Shown here: piece by piece, positions 1-8,966 of the stretch
Layout: each line of letters opens with the position of its first letter
Numbering within the stretch: the stretch's first letter is position 1
Assembly (NCBI GenBank): GCA_964632995.1
Contig: CAZWDL010000117.1
Span: forward strand, 1 to 22,747
Reading direction: 5' to 3'
DNA: 22,747 bases
Source: CAZWDL01 sp964632995
Lineage (GTDB): Bacteria > Bacteroidota > Bacteroidia > Chitinophagales > Saprospiraceae
The notes under the pieces: generated by a model
Told to the model about the DNA's origin: nothing
The model's input: only the letters and a program-made list of their open reading frames with translations
Databases searched by the model: none
Translations under genes and position numbers: made by a program

Positions 1-87
1 GCTGGCCAGGGCGGCGGTGGCGAGGGCGATCTCCTCGATGGTGTTGTTCTCGTGCCGCTTCCGCAGCAACGAGCTGATCGGGTTGCT
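1..87 (-). other. Non-S9 tail at the left edge, possibly part of a HEAT-repeat protein
   Basis: These 29 codons follow the S9 hydrolase start in frame but do not resemble any S9 continuation. The sequence begins SNPISSLLRKRHENNTIEEI and ends in an alanine-rich helix, ALATAALAS, as in HEAT or other helical-repeat proteins. Joining position 1 to position 22747 keeps the frame and gives TAALAS followed by AMRAEALAALSTW of the right-edge HEAT/cytochrome gene. That this tail belongs to that gene is inference. Confidence 0.4.
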
Positions 88-1800
88 GCCCAGGTTGGCC
101 AGCGCCTGGTTGTCGCGGCGGGCCGCTGAAAAACTACGGCCGCGCACACTGCCGGACTGCGGACCAGGATAGATATAATTAATGATGGGATATTTGTTAT
201 CCGGATCAAAGTTACTGGGCTTGTGCAGTAAGCCGTAGAGGTCGGTTTCACCATCCCGGGCTTTGACTCTGACAGGCACGGGCGGTACCCAGCCGGCTTC
301 TTCCAGCGCGGAAATATCAGCCTTCTCCAGCGTAAGCAGCTTCTTTCCTTTGTTATCCCGCAGAACGCTTACCGGCGGGGTAGCCGGCGTGGAGTAAACG
401 TCGACAAAATATTCGCCGGAGGGCGACAGCGAAATTTCGTGGTTGGCGCTGTCGGGCGTCAGCAGCTTCAGGCCGGAGCCGTCCATATTGACGCTGTACA
501 AATACTGGAAATAGGGGTCGCCCCGCTCCCGGCCCACGCCGATGAAGAATATCTTGCCTTCCTTCCGGTCGATATGCCGCACCTGCAGGACATTCCATTC
601 GCCGCTGGTAATCTGTCCTTTCAAGGCTCCTGTTTTCAAATCATAACGATAGAGATGCCCCCAATTACTGCGCTGGGAGAACCAGATGGCCTCGTCCCTC
701 TCCGGCAGCACATGCCAGTTGCTCATCCGGTAGCCCGACTCGAAGAAAGTTTCTTCTCTCTCCTCCAGAATGTCGCGCACCTCGCCCGTCTCCGGATCGG
801 CGATGCGCAAGATGGCTTCCTTGTGATCCCGGGAGTTGGACAGGAAGGCGGGCTGAGAAGCATTGGGGCTCCACTCCACATCGGCGAAGGTTCCGTCGCG
901 CAGGGCAACATGGTCGGTAACAGAGGAGCGGTGCATATCGGGCGGCATCTGCAGGCGCACAACGCGGGGCCCGTCGAGGTGAACAACCACGCGGTGGATG
1001 CGGAAGATGAGGCTGTCGCCGGGCAGGGGATATTTCCAGGCGTCCAGTTTGGGATGGCCGACGTTGGTGGTGGCGAGGTACATCTCCCCTACCCCGCGGC
1101 CGTCGTGCTGAAAGGTGGCGATCTTTTTCGAATCGGGCGACCAGAGCAGCACCGGCCGTTCGCTTCTCGTCCAGCCGGCGTTATTGGTAGCATAGCCGAA
1201 GTCTTCAACGCCGTCGGTGGTGAGTTGGATTTCTTCGCCCGTAGTCAGATCCCGCACCCATAGGTTGTGTTCCCGGATGAAGGCGGCTTTTTCCCCGTCA
1301 GGAGAAATGAAGAATTCACGGCCTGGTTCGGGTGGCGCTTCTTCGGTGGACGTCACATTTCTCACCGGATCATAGATAAACCGTTTGCTCCCCACTGTAA
1401 AAGCGACCCGGCTCCCATCTTCCAGGATCTCAATATCGGAAAAGGGCAAATCAAAGGCCTTGTAATTGTCGCCGGTCGCTTCACTGAGCGCCGTAGCCAG
1501 TTTCTCGTGATCGAAAGCCCGTTCTCTGGTCCGTGCTTCCGCATCCACCAGGATGAATTCGTACCCTTCCGGAATGCGGTTGCGGTACCAGAAGCGGTTG
1601 CCGTCGATCCAGTCGGGTCGTACCTCGCCGCCGTAGATTAGCGGAGAAGTGTGTGCCGAAAGCGCCTGTTCGCCGCGGGCATAGTCCTCAACGCTGAGGC
1701 GGTCGGGGGTGTAAGGCGTTTGAGCGAACAGGAATGAGGGGGAAAAACAGAAAATGCTAAAGATCAAAAAGCTGGAGCAAAAGACAGTTGATATTTTCAT
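1..1800 (-). CDS. DPP IV-like S9 peptidase, N-terminal part, open at left edge and chimeric
   Basis: The reading frame opens at ATG 1798-1800 and has no stop before the left edge, giving 600 codons. Residues 1-26 are a signal peptide ending in FLFAQ. Residues of about 30-500 match the DPP IV N-terminal beta-propeller, with WSPDSKKIATFQHDGRGV and EWSPNASQPAFLS blades. The hydrolase domain begins with YPIINYIYPGPQSGSVRGRS and SFSAARRDNQALANLG. Family members normally continue from there into an IDGMGTPWRSK-like stretch and then the Ser-Asp-His triad. Here residues 572-600 (positions 1-87) are a different alanine-rich helical sequence, so no catalytic residue is present. Members normally act in the periplasm, releasing N-terminal dipeptides from peptides. 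The gene lies 85 bp downstream of the CRTAC1 gene on the same strand. The family call is firm. Whether this copy is intact in the organism is doubtful. Confidence 0.85.
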   Translation of the reverse strand, partial: MKISTVFCSSFLIFSIFCFSPSFLFAQTPYTPDRLSVEDYARGEQALSAHTSPLIYGGEVRPDWIDGNRFWYRNRIPEGYEFILVDAEARTRERAFDHEKLATALSEATGDNYKAFDLPFSDIEILEDGSRVAFTVGSKRFIYDPVRNVTSTEEAPPEPGREFFISPDGEKAAFIREHNLWVRDLTTGEEIQLTTDGVEDFGYATNNAGWTRSERPVLLWSPDSKKIATFQHDGRGVGEMYLATTNVGHPKLDAWKYPLPGDSLIFRIHRVVVHLDGPRVVRLQMPPDMHRSSVTDHVALRDGTFADVEWSPNASQPAFLSNSRDHKEAILRIADPETGEVRDILEEREETFFESGYRMSNWHVLPERDEAIWFSQRSNWGHLYRYDLKTGALKGQITSGEWNVLQVRHIDRKEGKIFFIGVGRERGDPYFQYLYSVNMDGSGLKLLTPDSANHEISLSPSGEYFVDVYSTPATPPVSVLRDNKGKKLLTLEKADISALEEAGWVPPVPVRVKARDGETDLYGLLHKPSNFDPDNKYPIINYIYPGPQSGSVRGRSFSAARRDNQALANLGSNPISSLLRKRHENNTIEEIALATAALAS

Positions 1801-1885
1801 ATTACCCGGTTTAAAGTAAAGAGATGCTAAAACCAGGAGATCCTGGAAAAGGGCCTCCTGGTGAGGCGGAACAAACTGGTGGAAA

Positions 1886-3619
1886 TCATCCGGCTGGACG
1901 GCCGCGGCTCCGGAAATACAGGAAAACGATTACGCCTGCCAAAGCCAGCAACCCTGCATAGACCAACGAATTGTTATTCTTCCCCTCCACTTCTACGATT
2001 TCCAGCAACTGATTCGCCCTTTGATTCGTCAGCACCTGCTGTTTTCCCCCCAGCCAGGTTACGATGACAGAATCCGCGGTGGCAGCCTCTCCCAGACCGA
2101 AGTGCGCGATGGTAGAGTTCTGGGAAATATGGCTGGAGCCGCCGTCGATCTCGCGGATCATTTTTTTACCGCCTGCTACTACTTCCACGCGCGAGCCGAT
2201 GCCGTGGCTTTCCGACTCCCGGCCCTGCAAGGCGACCTTCAGCCAATTGCCGGCAGTCCTGTCGTTGCGATAGAGTTTGGTGACGGAGGAGATATTTTCC
2301 GGGAAATTGAGAATAGGTTCCTGGCTGATCACCAGGAGGTCCAGGTCGCCGTCGTTTTCCATATCGAAGAAGACGGAGCCGCGGCCCATGCCGTAGTGGT
2401 TGAGGCCTACCGCCGCCGCCCGTTCGGTAAAGCGGCCGCCCTCATTTTCGAAATACTGGTTGACCATAGGTACGCAGTTGGGGTTCAGATCGCCGTTGGA
2501 AACGAAAAGATCTACGTCGCCGTCGTGGTCGAAGTCAGCGAAATTGGCGCCCCAGCTGATCGTGTGGTACACCATCTTCAGTTCCCTGGCCTTTTCCAGA
2601 AAGGGCTTTTCGGGACCCTGGTTAACCATCATGTGATTGTAGCGGATGTTGGTCATGAAGTAATCCAATAACCCGTCTTCGTTAAAATCACCTGCCGCCG
2701 TGCCCATGGAGTTGATCTTCAGGTCCATTTCCGTAGCTTCGCTGATATCGCGAAAAGAGCTCCGGGGGTACTGGTTTTCAAAGAGGAAGTTGGGCGTGTT
2801 TTTATACCCAAAATCATTCATCACGATGAGGTCCTGATCGTAGTCGTTATCGTAGTCGGTGAAGACGCCGCCGAAGCCGAAGCCCCGGTAGTCCAGTCCG
2901 TAATCCGTCGATTCTTCGGAAAAGGATTTCCCCCGGCGGTTGATCAGCAAATAATCCTGAGCGGTTTTATTGGCGTTGACGATGGTCGCATCGTAGATGG
3001 TATCCAGTTCCCCTTCGTAATTTAGAAAGTAGTTACCGACAAAGAGATCGGGATAGCCGTCGATGTTGACATCGCCGAAATTGGCGCCGGTACTGAAGGA
3101 ATACAACTCATCGATGCCGTATTCGGTCGTCGCGTCAGTAAAGGTATTATCACCGTTGTTCAAAAAGAGCAAATTCTTTTCCCGTGGAATCACCTTCACA
3201 CTGTCCTTGGTGGTGATGGTGGTAACATAGAGATCCACCCAGCCGTCCCGGTTGACATCGGCGCCGACGGCGCCCTGGCTGACGTAGTGGCGCGTCACCT
3301 CCAGGCCGGATCCTTCGTAGATGTTCCGGAAAGTTCCGTCGCCGTTGTTAAGGTAGAGCGCATCTTCATTCATACCGCTGGTGATGAACAGGTCCTCAAA
3401 GCCGTCCTTATCCAGGTCAAACACACAGGCGCCGCCGCCGAAGAGACCTTCGTACACCTTATACTGATGATCGATGCCGGCGGCTTCCGTGACGTCGGTG
3501 AAGGTGGTCTGAGCATAACTGCCTTCAGAAACCAGTAATTGCACAATGATGAAGAAAGGCCACAGAATGAACCGGCGGGGAATGTGCAGAATTTTCAGTA
3601 GTAAGCAGTCGTATTTCAT
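1886..3619 (-). CDS. CRTAC1-family protein (FG-GAP/VCBS repeats, UnbV/ASPIC domain)
   Basis: A complete 577-residue secreted protein. Residues 1-36 form a signal peptide ending in SYAQ, preceded by a rather long, basic n-region. The body holds at least seven calcium-binding FG-GAP motifs, including DLDKDGFEDLF, DVNRDGWVDLY, DVNIDGYPDLF, DYDNDYDQDL, DFNEDGLLDYF, DFDHDGDVDLF and DMENDGDLDLL. Residues of about 465-550 are a UnbV/ASPIC domain, with NWLKVALQGRESESHGIGSR, GGSSHISQNS and FGLG. Such proteins are beta-propellers on the cell surface or in the periplasm, probably for binding or adhesion; no enzyme activity is established. The C-terminus is a hydrophobic helix (LVYAGLLALAGVIVFLYF) followed by RSRGRPAG, which suggests membrane anchoring instead of T9SS export. 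It lies just downstream of the SusC/haloperoxidase ORF on the same strand, and the S9 peptidase follows. Confidence 0.92.
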   Translation of the reverse strand: MKYDCLLLKILHIPRRFILWPFFIIVQLLVSEGSYAQTTFTDVTEAAGIDHQYKVYEGLFGGGACVFDLDKDGFEDLFITSGMNEDALYLNNGDGTFRNIYEGSGLEVTRHYVSQGAVGADVNRDGWVDLYVTTITTKDSVKVIPREKNLLFLNNGDNTFTDATTEYGIDELYSFSTGANFGDVNIDGYPDLFVGNYFLNYEGELDTIYDATIVNANKTAQDYLLINRRGKSFSEESTDYGLDYRGFGFGGVFTDYDNDYDQDLIVMNDFGYKNTPNFLFENQYPRSSFRDISEATEMDLKINSMGTAAGDFNEDGLLDYFMTNIRYNHMMVNQGPEKPFLEKARELKMVYHTISWGANFADFDHDGDVDLFVSNGDLNPNCVPMVNQYFENEGGRFTERAAAVGLNHYGMGRGSVFFDMENDGDLDLLVISQEPILNFPENISSVTKLYRNDRTAGNWLKVALQGRESESHGIGSRVEVVAGGKKMIREIDGGSSHISQNSTIAHFGLGEAATADSVIVTWLGGKQQVLTNQRANQLLEIVEVEGKNNNSLVYAGLLALAGVIVFLYFRSRGRPAG

Positions 3620-3659
3620 TAGAAAAAGTGTTCGATATATTTACGAAGCTCAGGGGAAG

Positions 3660-3692
3660 ACGTTTACGAAACCTTGGAGGTTTCGTAAACGT
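3660..3692. terminator. Perfect 14-bp inverted repeat (terminator or REP-like hairpin)
   Basis: The arms ACGTTTACGAAACC (3660-3673) and GGTTTCGTAAACGT (3679-3692) are exact reverse complements around the loop TTGGA. The last base of the stop codon of the minus-strand SusC/haloperoxidase ORF (3692-3694) lies in the right arm. The hairpin therefore sits at the 3' end of that ORF and just before the CRTAC1 gene. There is no clear U-run on either side. From memory, hairpins with a GAAACC..GGTTTC core are dispersed in Saprospiria genomes, so it may be a repeat element acting as a terminator. Confidence 0.7.
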
Positions 3693-4402
3693 TAGTCCCC
3701 CCGGACCATCCGTTCCCGCCGCCAGTTCAGCGCGTTCACGTGCTGCCCGATCCGGCGTCCTTCCTGCAGTCCCACTTCGTTATCCTGTGGGGTATGGATC
3801 CCCCCGTAAAAACGGGAGTCGGCCGTTTCCTCCGCCACTTCCCAGAAGGAGTTGAAATAGCGGGCTTTAAAATCCACGTCCCGCAGTTCGTCGCGCGGCC
3901 GGCCCACGTGGGCGCTGTCGAAGCCGGGCTCACCGCTGGTCTGAATAACGAAAACGCCGGGCAGCCGCCCAGCTAGAGAGTTGGACATATCGACCGCCGG
4001 TGATTGGATCAGATCCTTACCCGGCAGGGCGACGACCGCTCCCGTCACGGTCACTTTTTTCTGTTTGCTGTATCCCACTACGACTACCTCGTCGAGCAAT
4101 CCGACACTGGGCTCCAGGCTGACATCGATGACATCACGCCCCTGCACGGGCACTTCCGTCGCCGCGTAGCCGGTATAGGAGAATACCAGCACTCCGTCCT
4201 CCGGGACATCGTCAAGCTGATAATTGCCATCCAGGTCCGTCACCGTACTGGTAGCAGTGCCCTGTATCAGTATGTTCGCCCCGATCAGCGGGTCCCCCTC
4301 CTCAGAAGTGACCGTTCCGGTCACGCTCTTTTGAGCGAGGACGAACCCAGGCAGAAAAGAAAGTAATGAGATGAAAAACAAGTAGCGTAGCTGCTTTTTC
4401 AT
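3692..4402 (-). CDS. Chimeric ORF: SusC-like TonB receptor N-terminus fused to vanadium haloperoxidase/PAP2 C-terminus
   Basis: An ORF of 236 residues. The start at 4402 was chosen because MKKQLRYLFFISLLSFLPGF begins a clean signal peptide ending in VLAQ. An upstream in-frame ATG at 4510 would add a non-coding-looking leader. Residues 26-100 are the CarboxypepD_reg-like domain of SusC proteins (GTVTSEEGDPLIGANILIQG). DEVVVVGYSKQKK is the TonB-box region, and the plug begins at about residues 117-160 (NSLAGRLPGVFVIQTSGEPG). After GFDSAHV the family changes. Residues 167-236 read GRPRDELRDV, then ARYFNSFWEVAEETADSRF, containing SRFYGGIHTPQD. This fits the PAP2/haloperoxidase motif SRX5HX3D exactly and is followed by the usual C-terminal helix. 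The beta-barrel and the rest of the haloperoxidase are absent, so neither activity is expected. It is either a deletion fusion or an assembly join. Confidence 0.85.
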   Translation of the reverse strand: MKKQLRYLFFISLLSFLPGFVLAQKSVTGTVTSEEGDPLIGANILIQGTATSTVTDLDGNYQLDDVPEDGVLVFSYTGYAATEVPVQGRDVIDVSLEPSVGLLDEVVVVGYSKQKKVTVTGAVVALPGKDLIQSPAVDMSNSLAGRLPGVFVIQTSGEPGFDSAHVGRPRDELRDVDFKARYFNSFWEVAEETADSRFYGGIHTPQDNEVGLQEGRRIGQHVNALNWRRERMVRGD

Positions 4403-4830
4403 CGGCCAAAGTTTTTTATTTGTGAGTGTATTTATTACCAAAATTGTGCTACTGATACAATTAATTAGGTAGGTGACGGCCGATTTTCTTGCTCTCAAAT
4501 GCTCAAACATCTTCGAACCTGCAATCTCCTGCCTGATAGGAATCAGAAATATAATTACGGGCTTTTCGCAATCTCAAAAATTTTTCATTTGAAACAGCTA
4601 CACAGCAGTAGATCAGATTTGGGGTAAAATGTGTCAGTGTGAAGAAAGGAAAACCACGAAAGTTATTCCAAATAGAATTTGGCTTTTGCATGTCTTCAGC
4701 AAATGTACTAATTCCTAAATGTTTTTTACAAAATTCTTCACAAGTAATTTTAATTCACGCTCCTTTCGTGTTTTGTTTCTCCTGATAATGAGGTATTAAT
4801 ATTAAATTCTTTAAACAGGAAAAAGCCGGA
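4403..4830. other. AT-rich intergenic region without a convincing gene
   Basis: This stretch of 428 bases separates the SusC-type start at 4402 from the end of the membrane cytochrome gene at 4831. It is visibly more AT-rich than the flanking genes and is where a promoter for the minus-strand SusC-type ORF would be expected. No good TTTG / TAnnTTTG pair is seen. An ORF on the minus strand (4503-4691) is translated from AT-rich sequence and is not convincing. No tRNA-like or repeat structure was found. Confidence 0.5.
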
Positions 4831-7002
4831 TCAGTAAAAAAAGACCTCATCTACAAACACCCACCCGCTCTCTCCCGCCCCATTATGCCAGGACGGCAGT
4901 TTAGTCACTTGTTCGGCAACTACCTTATAACAGGAATAACTGGAAGGCGAAAGGGAAATTTCGATAGCGCCAACCTGGTTCGGGCCATATTCCGATGGCG
5001 GCTCCGGACGCACTTGTTTTAAGAGCTGTAAATCACCGGGATGTTCCCCACCCCACACCTTCATAGCAGTGGGCGGCATGATGTAGGCGCCCATATTCTG
5101 ACAGTAGCTGAGTACAATACTGCTGACCGTGGTCCCGGGTTGCTCCGGGTAAAAGTAAGCCTCAAAAGGCGTATCCCGAAAGCCCAGCCAGGCACTCGTG
5201 CGGACGTTGCCCGCATCCCCCTTGCGGTGGTCGATCAGAGAACGGGGGCCGTCCCCGGTATAGTTGGGATTAGGCTCTTTGCCCAGGAAGACGCTATCGA
5301 TCGGAATCCCCGCCTGAAAAAGGGTAAACGTAGCCATTGGACTGCTCAGCCAGCCTTCGCGGTACGTTTTCGCTTTGATGACTGAATACCCCTCGATCTC
5401 GAAGGGGCCTTCGTAAATAAGAGCGTTCAGACTGTCGGGAGCGCTTCCCTCCGTCGAGTAGCGGATGACCGCCCCCGGAAAGTTTTGTTTTAACGCTACT
5501 TTCTCTCCTTTTGCTAAGACTTTTTCCTTGTTCTTCAGTAGCGGCGGACTGAGCGGTAAGCGCTCCTCCGGATCGGGTTGATACCCGGTATAAATTTCAA
5601 GCCGGGGAAAATCTTTCTTCAGTTGCTCCAGTTCCGCTTCGCTTAGCTGGGTATTCCAGACGTACAGCTTTTCCAGCGACTTCAGGCCGGGCAGGAGTTC
5701 GCCAAGAGTGCTGCCTGTTTTTGTATTTGAAACCGACAAGGTGTGCAACTTTTTATTTGCCTTCAAGGCAGACAGGTTTTCTCCGCTGATATCCGTCCCC
5801 GTGAGGATCAGTTCTTTCAGTTCCGGAAACTGAGCGATGGTATTCAGGTCTTCATCCCGGATAGGCAGATTACTCAGGTTGAGGTAGACCAGTTGGTCTT
5901 TTACCCGGGTCAATTCTTCCAGGTATTCGGATTGATACGCTTGCCGCACGTAAATACTGGCCTGCAGCGCGGGCGAATTGATGGCCGCCGGCCGCAGCGA
6001 GCGGAAAGGATTGTTCAGGGACTCGATGAGTTCCCGGGAAGCAGGCTCAAAATCGTATTGAGGCTCATTGGCGGCCATTCGCTCTTCTACAAAGGGTTTT
6101 ACCAAGGCGTATAATTCCTCGTCCGGCCCCAGTTCCCCTATCGTCCGGGCCGTATCAGCACCCGACTGTATCCACTCCTGTAGTAACCCAATTTCCTGCG
6201 CTTCCAGCTGGGGTTTGCCTTCGGGTGGCATGTGCTCTTCATGCTCCAGCGGCAGGTTAACCCGTTGAATAAGGTGACTTTCCTCCGCATTTCCGGCAAC
6301 CCATACCGGGCCGTTTTCTCCGCCCGCCAGTAGTTTCTCCAGCGAAGTCATCACCAGCTCGCCCTTCGATTTGCGTTCGTTGTGGCAGGTGGCGCACTTT
6401 TCATCCAGGATAGGTGCGATGGCGGCAGCGTAAACCGTGGTTGCTTCGGTGATCACCACTTCTTTTTCCGGTTTAAGGGGCGCCAGCAGAAAGCCTTCTC
6501 CGTGAGTCAGCGTTGCGCCAAGGTGGCCGGTGACGATCACCAGCGCCAGGCTGACGACCAGCCCCCCCGCAAACCAGCGATGCTGCTGCGGATAGCTTTG
6601 GTGCAGCAATAACAAGCCGTAGGTTGCCCAGCTCAGGACCACGCCCGTCCACTTGTGCCATGCCAGCGATTCGCCGTAGCCGCCCTCCTGTGCCAGAAAT
6701 AATCCGAACAGGGCCGCCAAGACCGCGGTCAGACTGGTCAGGGACAAGCCCAGTCCCTTAACCCTGTCGTAAGCCGTTGAGGGTATTTCCCGCTGCAGAA
6801 AAGGCAGAACGCCCAGAAACACCAGAAACCCAATGGGCAGATGCAGCAACAACGGATGCGTGCGCCCCAGCGTCTGCACCAGCGCCGGCAGTTGCAGCTG
6901 TTGTTCGAAGAGGAGCAGGAACACCAATAAGGTTTGCAGGGCAAACACCGCATTACCGGCCAGGCGATCAAATGACCTCATGTATGATTGATTGTCAGTC
7001 AT
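4831..7002 (-). CDS. Membrane c-type cytochrome with leucine-rich-repeat-like and chitobiase C-terminal (FN3-associated) domains
   Basis: A complete 723-residue protein. Residues of about 16-165 hold roughly five membrane segments with histidine-bearing motifs (GRTHPLLLHLPIGF, HKWTG, TGHLGATLTHGEG), resembling the DUF2231 type. Next comes a Planctomycete-type cytochrome c domain with heme motif CATCH at 203-207 and MPPEGKPQL as the likely Met-ligand region. Residues of about 350-470 are short leucine-rich repeats (LVYLNLSNLPI, LKELILTGTDI, LEKLYVWNTQL). Residues of about 500-575 resemble the chitobiase/beta-hexosaminidase C-terminal (FN3-associated) domain, with IRYSTEGSAPDSLNALIYEG, and a beta-sandwich follows to the end. 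The protein probably sits in the cytoplasmic membrane with its large part in the periplasm, passing electrons or binding sugars. It is downstream of and co-directional with the DUF1501 and PSD1 genes. Its exact role is unknown. Confidence 0.9.
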   Translation of the reverse strand: MTDNQSYMRSFDRLAGNAVFALQTLLVFLLLFEQQLQLPALVQTLGRTHPLLLHLPIGFLVFLGVLPFLQREIPSTAYDRVKGLGLSLTSLTAVLAALFGLFLAQEGGYGESLAWHKWTGVVLSWATYGLLLLHQSYPQQHRWFAGGLVVSLALVIVTGHLGATLTHGEGFLLAPLKPEKEVVITEATTVYAAAIAPILDEKCATCHNERKSKGELVMTSLEKLLAGGENGPVWVAGNAEESHLIQRVNLPLEHEEHMPPEGKPQLEAQEIGLLQEWIQSGADTARTIGELGPDEELYALVKPFVEERMAANEPQYDFEPASRELIESLNNPFRSLRPAAINSPALQASIYVRQAYQSEYLEELTRVKDQLVYLNLSNLPIRDEDLNTIAQFPELKELILTGTDISGENLSALKANKKLHTLSVSNTKTGSTLGELLPGLKSLEKLYVWNTQLSEAELEQLKKDFPRLEIYTGYQPDPEERLPLSPPLLKNKEKVLAKGEKVALKQNFPGAVIRYSTEGSAPDSLNALIYEGPFEIEGYSVIKAKTYREGWLSSPMATFTLFQAGIPIDSVFLGKEPNPNYTGDGPRSLIDHRKGDAGNVRTSAWLGFRDTPFEAYFYPEQPGTTVSSIVLSYCQNMGAYIMPPTAMKVWGGEHPGDLQLLKQVRPEPPSEYGPNQVGAIEISLSPSSYSCYKVVAEQVTKLPSWHNGAGESGWVFVDEVFFY

Positions 7003-7012
7003 GAAGAGTTGT

Positions 7013-7059
7013 TACACAAAGTTTCACGAAGAAGACATAAAGATGCACGGAATTTTTAG
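7013..7059 (-). repeat. Dispersed intergenic repeat, copy 1
   Basis: On the minus strand this reads AAAAATTCCGTGCATCTTTA then TGTCTTCTTCGTGAAACTTT, just upstream of the cytochrome gene start at 7002. It matches a second copy at 15811-15846 on the plus strand over the first 30 or so bases, with a few substitutions and one indel. Both copies are outside genes. Confidence 0.5.
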
Positions 7060-7247
7060 CGCCATTTATGGATTAGATCGACCGAAAGGTTTAGAAGTTT
7101 AGGCGCCGGCCACTACATGGCGGCTGGTTTAGAGGATCTGAACCCGAAAATTTCATTTTCAGACCTGCTTAAACAGCTGCGGCCGAAGGGCTGCAGCGCT
7201 AAACTAAACTTAACCAGGTACGGTCTCACGCTAAATTTAAACAAACG

Positions 7248-8705
<1,458 letters not shown>

Positions 8706-8902
8706 TTTTAAAAGTTCTCAATTCAAGGTTGTTAGTTCTCAGTTGATCGACCATTTTTATTTTCATCATTCACCGGTTCTTCTGTGGTTCTGCAATGGTT
8801 CTACTTCAATTTTGCCGTTGTTCTGCCATGGTTATTCCGCAGACTATCGTCGCTTGTCTTCCGCTTTCCGCCCGCCCTTCGTTGCCTCGGTTCGGGTAAA
8901 CT

Positions 8903-8948
8903 TTCCGACTTCCGACTTCCGACTTCCGACTTCCGACTTCCGACTTCC
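8903..8948. repeat. Tandem heptamer repeat TTCCGAC, six full copies plus a partial
   Basis: Six perfect consecutive copies of TTCCGAC run from 8903 to 8944, followed by TTCC. They lie in the 261-bp gap between the PSD1 gene (ends 8967) and the DUF1501 start (8705). The rest of the gap also has loosely repeated GGTTCTGC-like words at about 8777-8835. The length is a likely site of slipped-strand variation. No coding role was seen. Confidence 0.9.
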
Positions 8949-8966
8949 ATACGGTTCTTCGGTTTA

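Noticed and set aside
439..1263. Long plus-strand ORF across the S9 peptidase
   Set aside because: It is the antisense shadow of a clearly coding S9 propeller, with no family features of its own.
4503..4691. Minus-strand ORF with a short stretch (NEKFLRLRKARNYISDSYQ) faintly like the start of an AraC HTH domain
   Set aside because: It is AT-rich, stops at once, and has no following helix-turn-helix in any frame. The resemblance is too weak to call a second AraC remnant.
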